Shown here piece by piece: positions 1 through 9,500 of a stretch of 38,544 nt of DNA. Both the position numbers and the translations under genes were made by a program. Numbering within the stretch: the stretch's first letter is position 1; each line of letters starts with the position of its first letter. The notes below the pieces were generated by a model. The model was not told where the DNA came from. It ran no database searches and saw only the letters and a list, made by a program, of their open reading frames with translations. Source of the DNA: JAYUDN01 sp043769645 (GTDB lineage: Bacteria; Patescibacteriota; Gracilibacteria; BD1-5; UBA2023); assembly GCA_043769645.1 (NCBI GenBank), contig JAYVJC010000037.1:1-38544 (forward strand), written 5' to 3'.

Positions 1-50
1 TCTCTCCGACTCAAAGCTAAAAAACTCTAAATCTCATAACTCAACACTCT

Positions 51-272
51 ATGAAAAACTACACTTTCCATGTTTCAGGTACACATTGTAATGCCTGTAA
101 AATGCTTATCGAAGATGTGCTCAGTGATGATGCTACACTTACGAACTCAAGTGTAGATCTCCAAGATAAAACACTTTCCCTAGAATCAAGCGAAGATAAA
201 CAAGAAATAGTACTCACAAAGCTTAATGAAAATCTTATTCCACTTGGGTTTACTATTTCCACTATCTTATAA
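51..272 (+). CDS. Heavy-metal-associated (HMA) domain protein, CopZ-like
   Basis: A 73-residue protein that is essentially one HMA fold. The N-terminal strand is followed by the metal-binding loop T-H-C-N-A-C at residues 11-16, where the two cysteines would bind Cu(I) or a similar soft metal. HMA proteins of this size act as cytoplasmic metallochaperones or sensors. The next gene starts 9 bp downstream and begins with a second HMA domain, so the two very likely share a transcript and exchange metal. The ATG is preceded only by AT-rich sequence with no Shine-Dalgarno motif. The metal is inferred; copper is favoured because a cupredoxin-like protein ends the operon. Confidence 0.85.
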   Translation: MKNYTFHVSGTHCNACKMLIEDVLSDDATLTNSSVDLQDKTLSLESSEDKQEIVLTKLNENLIPLGFTISTIL

Positions 273-281
273 TCACACTCT

Positions 282-1292
282 ATGCAAAAACATACTCTCT
301 ACGTCTCCGGGATGCACTGTGCTTCCTGTGAGATGATGATCGAAAGGACACTCATGAAAGAATGAGAGATCCATCTCGTGAAAGCCAACCTCGAACAACA
401 AAATGTCACATTCGAATCGGACAGTAAAAATCTTGTACCAATTATCAATAGTCTTAATACAAAGCTTAGCCCTCTCGGATATACTCTCTCAGAGAAGAAT
501 ATGCAAAAACATATAGCATATGATACTGAAAATCTCTTGACTGCTCTCCCGATATGACTCTTGTTCCTTCTCTGATTTTTCATACTCCAGAAATCTGGAA
601 TACTTAGTTTCTGAATTTGAGGGAAGATCAGTCCACTCTCCAGTTTTCTCATAGGACTCGTCGCATCAGTATCGAGCTGTCTTGCGGTCGTGTGAGGACT
701 TGTCCTCTCACTCTCTGCGAAGGCTTCTCAGGATGACGCAAAGAAGAGTAGACGATCTATCATCCTCTTTCATACGGGACGGATTCTTGGATTTACTCTT
801 CTCGGTGGGCTTCTCTGACTCCTCGGAAAGAGCCTCTGAGTGAGCTTCACTTTCTCGGCTCTTCTCGGGATAGCGAGCTCATTGGTTATGATAGTACTGG
901 GATTAAACCTTGTTGGAGTACTGAGGAGGAATTCACTTACCCTCCCGAAAGCCATATTTTTATGGTTTCAGAAAGTAGAGGAAACAGCATTTGCTCCGAT
1001 TCTTATAGGAGTAACCACATTTTTTCTCCCCTGTGGTTTCACCCAGTCGATGCAAGTAGCCTCACTTGCCAGTGGATCATTTCTCTCGGGTTCACTCATT
1101 ATGTTCACATTTGCGATCGGTACACTCCCTGTTTTGGCTCTCCTCTCTTTTAGTTCTGTCTCATTCTCGAAGTCTCGTCATGCACCACTCTTTTTTGCTT
1201 CAGCAGGAGTCGTCGTCATCGGACTATGAGCTTTCTCATTTCTTGCAGGTCTCGCGGGTCTCGGTATTATCAACCCTATTTTCAACATCTAA
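282..1292 (+). CDS. HMA domain fused to SafE/DsbD-like membrane protein (COG2836 type)
   Basis: 336 residues when TGA is read as Gly; in standard code it falls into several pieces. Residues 1-65 are an HMA domain with the motif G-M-H-C-A-S-C. The rest is a multi-pass membrane domain of the sulfite-exporter SafE / cytochrome-c-biogenesis DsbD_2 type, with the signature F-F-L-P-C-G-F-T-Q, a glycine-rich helix and then F-A-I-G-T-L-P. HMA-SafE fusions are widespread in bacteria and are linked to copper or other metal trafficking across the inner membrane; the exact reaction is not established. It lies between a CopZ-like gene (9 bp upstream) and a cupredoxin-like gene (25 bp downstream). The Gly positions in the helices agree with TGA=Gly. 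Confidence 0.85.
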
Positions 1293-1317
1293 TATTTCTA
1301 TATTAACTTTTACACGT

Positions 1318-1770
1318 ATGAAAAAAATATTCTTAATTATTGTATCTCTGACTCTCCTTATCTGAATCGTCTATATATTAAAAGGGAAAGGGTCTAATGA
1401 TAGAGTCCTATCATCACAAAATCAAAATATAGCACCATTTTCTAGCATACCCTCGGCAAATTCCCAAGAAAACGCTCCATCTTCGAATGTTACTATTAAA
1501 GATGGTATTCAATACATAACGATTGATGTGAAGCATGGATACTCCCCAAGATCAACAACAGCAAAATGAGGTATCCCGACCAAAGTCATAGCCAAAACAA
1601 ACGGATCATACGGTTGTGAGACATCACTTCTCATTCGTTCTGCTAGGTACCAAGCCTATCTACCCGCTACTGCTGATACAGAGATTGATCTCGGAACTCC
1701 AAAATCTGGAGAAAAAACAGAGTGAGTATGTGGTATGGGAATGTATAGTTTTGAGATAAAATATATATAG
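1318..1770 (+). CDS. Membrane-anchored cupredoxin-like domain protein
   Basis: 150 residues. One N-terminal hydrophobic helix (residues 4-23) is followed by a low-complexity Ser/Asn/Pro linker (about 25-55) and a domain of roughly 95 residues. That domain resembles the Cupredoxin_1 family: the H-G-Y-S-P segment, a G-I-P-T-K-V strand, a Cys in Y-G-C-E-T-S, and the C-terminal motif V-C-G-M-G-M-Y-S-F that would supply Cys/Met copper ligands. It would face outwards, anchored by the N-terminal helix. It follows the HMA-SafE gene and is probably its extracytoplasmic partner. TGA codons encode three glycines, one of them in the linker before the C-G-M-G-M motif. Copper binding is inferred from the motif. 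Confidence 0.75.
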
Positions 1771-1936
1771 ACACTATAAATCATACCGGAAAAATATGTT
1801 CATAAACTGAATTTATGACTTCGAAACGAGATACCTTAATCTAGACTTAGGTGTTTAGTGTAGATTGAAAGGTGGTCCCTCTACTGGAATTGACTTCATT
1901 ACGAAAGATACTAGACTAGAATTCATATACGAACCT

Positions 1937-2614
1937 ATGCAATTTTCCTGTATCATCCCAGCTTTCAATGAGTGACCGCGCATAGCTAAGGTCCTCGAAA
2001 CGGTTCTCACATGCGCAAAACTCGATGAAGTGATCGTGATTGATGATGGTTCTACAGATAATACTCGAGCGATTATCGACAAGTTTGATCATCCGAAACT
2101 CACCAAAATACATCAGGAAAATACCGGAAAAGCTGGAGCAGTATTCACGGGTATAAACCAATCTCGTGGAGACTATATCGTGATGATTGATTCAGATCTC
2201 CTCCACCTGACACCCGAACATATCACTGCTCTTATCTATCCAGTACTACACGGAAGGGCTGATGTCACCCTCTCGATTCGAGAGAATAGCCTCCCTTTCT
2301 ACAAGTGGATAGGTTCGGATTTCGTCTCGGGAGAACGCGTCCTACCAAGATCTCTTTTCGATGATAGTGCCTACTTTCTCATAGGGCCTGGTTTCGGTCT
2401 CGAAGTAAAGCTCAATAGCAAAATCATGGAAGCGCACTACCGGGTAGAAAATATCATACTCCCGGGAGTGATCACCCCTAGAAAATCCGTCAAATATGGT
2501 GCCATTAAAGGAATAATTGCAGACTGCAAAATGAATCTCGATATCTTATCGGTTATGCCGTTTCATCGTCTTGTTCGGCAGATGTGGTACTTTTCTCGAT
2601 TTTCTCGACGATAG
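1937..2614 (+). CDS. Family 2 glycosyltransferase
   Basis: 225 residues. The GT-A fold is clear: the N-terminal strand C-I-I-P-A-F-N-E is followed by G (a TGA codon), then the nucleotide-binding V-I-V-I-D-D-G-S-T-D-N-T and the metal-binding D-S-D motif in M-I-D-S-D-L-L. It resembles soluble dolichyl-phosphate-mannose-synthase-like GT2 enzymes and has no membrane helices. Donor and acceptor cannot be told from sequence. The ATG at 1937 is chosen because it immediately precedes the first beta strand; reading must pass the TGA at residue 13. Its 3' end overlaps the convergent dedA-like gene by 62 bp. Confidence 0.9.
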
Positions 2615-3227
2615 TCATTTCTGCTTTGAGGATATTTTTAGATTTTTTCCGAAGAAAATAAATCATAAGAATCGCCACACAGATAATACTTAGAGAGAGG
2701 GCAATAGAGAGTATGAGAGTGGCTCAAGAATAATTTTGTATCAGCGTATTCATACGTCCGATGTGGTATCAGATCTCTCAGGAAATGAGAGGAATTGGGA
2801 TACAGAGAAAAGCTGAGAAGAGGAGATATTTCTTGAGTGGAACCTGAGTCTTACCGATATAGGTCAATCCTACCGGGGGAGCATAGGGAGTGAACTTGAT
2901 GATGAGGATAGCAAGGGCAAGGTTCTCGTGGATGAGATGATCGAGTTTCCCGATGAATCCAGAACCAACCTTCGTACTGGTCGTTTGTTTTTTGAGAATC
3001 TTCAATCCAAAACGGCCGATACTATAAAAAAGGAGATCTCAGAGAATATCCCCTATCCATCAGAATGTGAGAACGAGCCAAATATCGAAAACTCAGAGGG
3101 AAGCAAGAAACGCAGCTATAAAGGTGATAATCGGCCCCTCGATAATCATGAGAAGAAGCATGATCATATAGCCTCCAGTTTGGAGTTTCGCGATCACACT
3201 CGGGTCAAGATAGGCGGTGAGATCCAT
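2553..3227 (-). CDS. DedA / VTT-domain membrane protein
   Basis: 224 residues with about five hydrophobic segments and a charged C-terminal tail. DedA signatures are visible: an early E-G-P in the first membrane region, then G-D-x-x-x-Y-S-I-G-R-F-G, and the re-entrant segment I-K-F-T-P-Y-A-P-P-V-G-L-T-Y-I-G. DedA/VTT proteins act in membrane homeostasis, and some members flip phospholipids or undecaprenyl phosphate. It begins 3 bp after the GT4 gene, so the two form one transcription unit, which suggests a shared role in envelope lipid or glycan metabolism. The last 62 bp overlap the convergent GT2 gene in antisense. Confidence 0.8.
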
Positions 3228-3230
3228 AGC

Positions 3231-4427
3231 TTAAAGTTTACGTTTCAGTTTCTTTTTTCGATATCCTCGTTTGATGACCTCTCAGTAAAGCGTTTCGAGT
3301 CGGGTTGTAATCGGGGCGACGTCATATTTTCTGATAAGCTCCCGGCTTCGTTTTGAGAGTTCTTCTCTCAGAGAAGGATTATTGAGGATTTTGATACAGT
3401 ATCTGGCAAGCTGAAGGGGCTTATCGGGAGTGACCTTGTAGCCATTATTTTCGATGATTTCTCCGACTCCTTTCGCGTCAACTCATACGACCGGAAGTCC
3501 AAAAGCCATAGCTTCAAGGAGGGTAATCCCCTGAGTCTCAGTGGTTGAAGCGGTAAGAAAGAGCTTCGAACGGTCATATATATCAGAACCCATCAGGGTA
3601 TCATGGAGGATACTCCCGAGGAAGAGCACATGTTCTAGTATGCCCAGACCTCGTACATACTCTTGCATTTCTTCCATTTCTGGACCATCTCCGACGATGA
3701 CAAAGAGCAAATCAGGAACTTTTTTCTTCATTTCTGCTACCGCATCGAGCGAGACATGGAGGCTCTTCTCACGAGAAATACGCCCAACATAAAGGATGAT
3801 ATTTTCGGAAGTGATCCCTTCTAAGAATTTTTCTCCTCCCGCCTTATGAAAGGCTGAAAGAGATTTCAGCGGTACTGGGTTCGGGATGACACTGATACGT
3901 TCTGCCTTGATCCCATGATCGATGAGTTCCTTCCGTGCATTTCGACTCGGTGCGATCACGTGCTCAATATTCTTATAGAAGAGATTATTATACTTCCAGC
4001 CTATCTCTCCGAAGATCTTATGCTCCCCGACCCCGAGGATACTCAGATATCATTCATCGGCGATAAAGGTATGAAACGTACCAATCCGAGGAACCTTCAG
4101 AATACGTCCGAGGATGATCGCCTGCCACCCGAGGACGAACTGCGTATGGAATTGGATGATATCTGGCTCGAACTTCAGCATCTTCTTCACCAGGGTCGGA
4201 GTGAAGGCGAAAGTAATCTTGAAATCCGGATAGAAGAGTGCGGGAAATCCCTGGACGGTGAGGATCTCGACGCCTGGACAGGAGAAACCCTCTTCACCCT
4301 TCCCACTCGGAACGACGATACAGATCTCGTGTCCGCGAAGCGAGAGCTCTTCGGCGAAAGTCTCGATACTGGTCACGATCCCATTGATCATGGGGTAGAA
4401 CGTATCGGTAAAGTAGAGAATCTTCAT
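3231..4427 (-). CDS. Family 4 glycosyltransferase, possibly glycolipid-forming
   Basis: 398 residues with the two Rossmann domains of GT-B enzymes. The N-terminus M-K-I-L-Y-F-T-D-T-F-Y-P-M-I-N-G is the usual start of GT4 diacylglycerol glucosyltransferase-like proteins. The donor site follows in the C-terminal half: I-L-Y-V-G-R-I-S-R-E-K-S, then the E-T-Q-G-I-T-L-L-E-A-M-A-F-G-L-P-V-V block with its catalytic E(x7)E pattern. TGA codes for two Gly, one right after P-V-V, where the family normally has Gly or Ala. First gene of a two-gene operon with the DedA-like gene. A role in membrane glycolipid synthesis is inference from similarity to 1,2-diacylglycerol 3-glucosyltransferases. Confidence 0.9.
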
Positions 4428-4446
4428 GAGTTGCAGTTTGCGATGT

Positions 4447-4473
4447 ATTATAGGAAAATATGTTTTTATTCAA
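4447..4473 (-). promoter_or_regulatory. Sigma70-like promoter of the GT4-DedA operon
   Basis: On the minus strand a -35-like TTGAAT (4468-4473) and a perfect -10 TATAAT (4447-4452) are separated by 15 bp. The GT4 ATG lies 19 bp beyond the -10, leaving a leader of about 12 nt with no Shine-Dalgarno motif. The spacer is slightly short. Confidence 0.5.
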
Positions 4474-4652
4474 GGAAATAGTTTTTTCACATATAAAATA
4501 AGGTAAATTGATGTAAAATTTTATACAGCTTTTTTCTCTCAAAGAAAGCCATCTCGAAAAGTGTGAAGCAATTTTCTTGATTTTTATATTTTTCTTCATA
4601 GCATCGAGAGTTAAGTTATTTCATATTCAGTTATTTCTTAACTTTTTTACAT

Positions 4653-6554
4653 ATGCGTTCTCTGGCTTACTTTTTTTATAAAAGCATGATTTTGGTTCTT
4701 TTCCTGTCATGCTTTTTTTATGCCAATATCTCTTCGGCTTTAGGGATACCTAGGACTGATCTCCGATTAGAACTCTTACTTGCTACGGGAACAACCGATA
4801 CTAGCTGAAGTAATCGACTTGTTCTTTGAAGTGGAAGTCTTCCTGTATTTCAGATGGATTCTACCTACGGACTTCCCTCTGCCAAATTTTCAGGGAGTGG
4901 TTGACTAAGAATTAATACTGGATGGTCAACAAATGATAATTTTACTATTTCTTTTTGGATAAAACACAGTGGAAATTTTCTCACGGGATCAACGAGTCTT
5001 ACAGGAACGGTCAATGATTTCCTTTATGATAATGGTATGACGTATCAAACCTATACCAATACAGAAGCATACACTACGTCGCTCGCTCAAAATATATTTA
5101 CCTCTTGAGAAAATGGAGAAATTAAAATGATACTTGATGCAAGTGGAAAGTGTAGCATACGATGATGAAATACTGTAGTAAATGGTTCGAATCCCATAAC
5201 GAGACTCAATAAGTATGGTGCCTACACAACCGGTATATTTTCTATTTTCAGAGTATTAGATACCGGTACAAATCTCCAAGAAAACTTTAATTGTTCAAGT
5301 CTACTCAATAATAAATGGCATAATGTAGTTCTTATATCAACTTCAGGAGTTCTTATAGTCTATATTGATGGGGTCGAATCTATACGATTTGGATGAGGAA
5401 ATAAAATCAGTAGAAATCTTACTATAAGCTCATCGGACACGACCTACTACAATAGTTATTCTGGAAAATTCCTTACTGGACAAATCAGTCTTATTGCCAA
5501 TTCAAAATCCTTCCAGTGAAATCTCGCTGCATTTCGTCTCTACAGCAGAGCGGTCAATAATGATGAACTAGAGGCACTCTTTGATGAATTTCGATTTGCA
5601 CAAAGCGATCTTTTTGGAACGTGAAATATACAGGTAAGTATGGAACGCTACTCGAAACCAAATCTCTTTGCATTATTTCGAAACATTCCAAATACACTCT
5701 CAAAGGATAGTGTCATTTATGAATACTCTATTGACTGACAAAACTTTTATCCAATATCCGACATTACGGATCTTTCTATTTGAACTTGATCATTCGACTA
5801 TCGTATGGGAATTGACTTGAGTGGAAAGCCTGACGGAAAATTGATGATCAGTTATCGTGTACGAGCTAGTAATTGATCATTTAAAAATATAGGAACTATT
5901 TCTTTTATCAAAATGGACCTTTCAACAGGTATTATGATAAATATGCCGAGTACGGATCCATCAAGTTCAAAGATGATTACGGCGGAAGCTCCGGGTGCTG
6001 AGCTCAAGATGTATATAAGTCAAAATTGAATATGTGATGCGAGTATCTCAACCGGATTATTTGAGGATTATTCAGATCTCATTTTTACTAAAAAAGAAGA
6101 TAATGGAAAACGAGTATGTTATAAAGCATACTACCCAAACATCAGTAAAGTTGTCTATCGAATCTCTTGACCTATTGCAGGGATTCAGCCATCTGATGCT
6201 TATATAACTAATATATTTGATGATTACCTACTCTGGCCAAGTGGCAGTAAACCGAAAACAAATGATTCTGCACTTTTAGTACTCACCATGCTCGGCTATA
6301 ATACGACTAATACGCTAGGAACCGCAGCCAACGGAGTGACACTTACCGATATAAACGGTGACTGATTAGTAGACTTTCTCTACAGTAAAAATGATCTTCC
6401 GCGCAGAGCTATTATCATAAACAATGGAAACTATACATTTAAAATCGTCTACAAATGTGCCATCGATCCTGCATGAAATAATCTCGTCGCTGGCTCAAAT
6501 TCTTGGTTTTGAACAACTACTTACTATGGTGATTGTGCCGATACTTCCCGATAG
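4653..6554 (+). CDS. Secreted LamG / VCBS-repeat protein, partner of the RHS toxin
   Basis: 633 residues, with about 20 Gly encoded by TGA; no long frame exists in standard code. A signal peptide spans about residues 1-31. Residues about 55-320 form a concanavalin-like LamG domain, with W-H-N-V-V and V-Y-I-D-G followed by the typical closing F-R-L-Y-S-R-A-V-N-N-D-E-L. The C-terminal part holds a VCBS/FG-GAP-type calcium-binding motif T-D-I-N-G-D-G-L-V-D-F-L-Y. VCBS repeats of this kind precede SpvB/TcdB regions in Tc-type toxins. The SpvB/RHS gene starts 29 bp downstream, so the pair looks like a split Tc-like surface toxin. Glycan or surface adhesion by LamG is inferred. Confidence 0.85.
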
Positions 6555-6583
6555 AAGTTTCCTTTTCTCTGTATTTCATACCC

Positions 6584-9500
6584 ATGAGTACGCTTCAAAA
6601 AATTATCATCTTTCTTAGTATACTTCTCATATCAGAATCGTTTTTGAGCGATACGCTCGCCCTTTCTTCTTCTATTCAGCAAGCAGAGAACTATCCAGGA
6701 AAACTGAATATAAAAAATGTAAATGGGCTTGGGAAAAATATTTCAAATGATCTCTTCTGAGGAACGATGAATTTTCGGTATCCACTTATCTTCCCTGTCG
6801 GATCGAGGAAGATGTCACCCTCACTTGAGTTGACCTATAATTCTAATAATACTGATGCGTTTAGTCCTTACGGGTATGGATTTTCACTTTCACTTCTACG
6901 CATTCAAAGAAATACTAAAAAATGAGTAAGTGAGCTCTACATATGAGATGAATTCTCAGCCTTATGAAATGATCTCGTGAGAGAATCTACTGGATCAAAT
7001 ATCTTTCGATCCAAAGATATAAGTGATATGAACCGCTATACCAGAACTGGAAGCGGTTGGACTGTAGAGACAATAGATGGGAAAATACTCGAATTATGAA
7101 TGTATCAAACATCTCGGATATCTGATCCGTGAGACCCATCAAAAGTCTATGCATGGCTTCTTGACGAGGAAAAAGATATATTTTGACATAGTATACGTTA
7201 CCACTATTTCTCAGATAAAGGCCAATCTTATATCGATGAAATTACTTATGCCTTTGATGCAAATAATATAAATCCTCTCTACTCTATACGTTTTGAGTAC
7301 AAAGATAAATGAGCTTCGCTCACGAGTTACCGAACACAGTTTGAGATTTCGACTCGGAAACTCCTCTCGAAAGTATCTATATATGTAGATAAAACATATA
7401 CTCGTTCCTATATTTTTTCTTATGATAATCCTGATGCAGCGATTTCTCATCTCGTAAGTATATGAGAAATTTCTAGTACAGGAGAAACTGAGCCAAAAAA
7501 TCTTTTTAGTTATGGTTCATGACAATTTCAACATTTTATTACTAAAATCGATAATCAGAGAGGTGCTGTAGCTCGGTTCTCCTATGCTCCATCCACTGCG
7601 TATAGAAACGGAAGTGGAGAACTTCTCAACTCTAAACTTCCATTTATAGTCATGACGCTTGCTTCGCAGCTTCTCGAAGATCAAGTGACAGGCATACAAA
7701 AGAGAGAACAGTATACCTATGAAAGTGGTCACTATTACTATGATACGAGTGACTTTTGCGGGAAAGAGTACGTAGGATTTGCGAGAGTAATAGCGACAGA
7801 TGAGAAAATACGGAAAGTACTCTCCTTTCATCAAAGTCAAAACTCAGAACCCAATCCACAGAAATATCAGGACCATATTGCAAAAAAATGAAAGGCCTAT
7901 AAGACAGAAATCTTTGATCTCGAGACGGGAAAACTTCTCCAATCTGAACTCATACGATTTGATATGAAAACTTTTGGGGAAAGACGCATGGTATTCCCAG
8001 CATATAAAATAGATTCAGAGTATGTAACAAGCTGAGACCATAGTGATACAGCTGTTTCCTATGAATACGACGATATCTGAAACGTACTCAAGGAAGTGCA
8101 TCATGGATGGGTCAATGCTCATATCGATAATGCTACTTTCACGGAAATCCCTGGAGATGAAATGTGGACGGAAAAAAAATATACTTCCAATCCACCAAAA
8201 AATCTTTACAGTTTCCCTATATCTGAAAGACTCTTTGGATTCTCTTGAGAACTTCTCTCTGATACAACAACATCATATGACAGCATGGGATCTTGAGTGG
8301 GTCTATGACTGGTGACGAGACAATCAAGACGAGATACCCTCACTTGAGAGGAATTCTCAGATAATTTTATCTATGACTCGAGTGGACTTCTCTCGAGTAA
8401 AACAGACGCACTTGGAAACAACACTCTGTCAGCCTATGACTCGAGAGGGATTGCGCTCTCATCTACAACAAACCCACTCTGATGGAAGACTCGGTTTACC
8501 TATAGTTATGCCCTTTCTAAAATTATAGAAGAAGAGGATATGAATGGGGTAAAACGTAGTACCCTCTATGATAGTTGGGGACGTGAGTTAGAAAAGAGAG
8601 TGAACTTCGATGGAATTGATACTCTACTCAGCCGCACCGATTATGATGATATCGTGATACCAAATAACCTAACTCAGATTACTTATTTTGATAGAACTTT
8701 ATCAGATAAAAAAACTACAAAAAATTATCTCGATGGATGGGGAAGAGTCATAGAAACGACTACTTCGACTGAGAAATTAGGACAGTTTAGTACGAGTCAG
8801 GTTCGTTATGATCAAGATGGAAATCCCATCTACGCTGGATATCCAGTCTTTACCTCAAGTGATGAACTAACTCCGTCACTCATCCTTTCTGGAGTTACCA
8901 GTGGAGAAACATATCGAATTCAGAGTCCATGAGTAAGCTATATGTACGATGCTCTTGGACGCATTATAAAACAGCGGGACGCAAAAGGAATCACTACAAA
9001 ATCCTATACCTCAAAATCTGAATCCCTTACCAATGCACTCTGACTTACTACCATTTCTTATAAAGATGCATATGAAAATCTAACTTCATTGGTCGAAAAA
9101 TTACCTGATAAAGATATTACCACTCGCTATAACTACGATGCTCTCGGACAACCGACACAGCTTATTGATACCTACGGAAATATGCGTTCCTGGAAGTACG
9201 ATGGACTTTCGAGACTCTCTGAAGCTACAGATCTTCACAAAGTTTGAGATACCACCTATGGGGTAAAATCATATCTATACGATAGACTTTCTAGACTCCA
9301 GAAATATACAAACCAAAAAGGGGAAACTATATGATACCGTTACGATCCTGTTTCCAGACTCACCGAAGAAAATGCTGGCTCTGGTTTCACTCGCACCTAT
9401 AACTATGATAAAGGAATTCGTTCCCTCAATACTCTTTCCAGTGTTTCAGATCCGTCAAGTAGAGTAGAGTACGGATATGATGCTCTTGGTCGAAAAGTTT

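Noticed and set aside
3915..4481. 188-residue plus-strand frame opposite the GT4 gene
   Set aside because: Overlaps the clear GT4 coding frame and shows no family motif.
5183..5205. T-loop-like GGTTCGAATCC string
   Set aside because: It lies inside the LamG coding frame, and the flanking bases do not pair as a T-stem.
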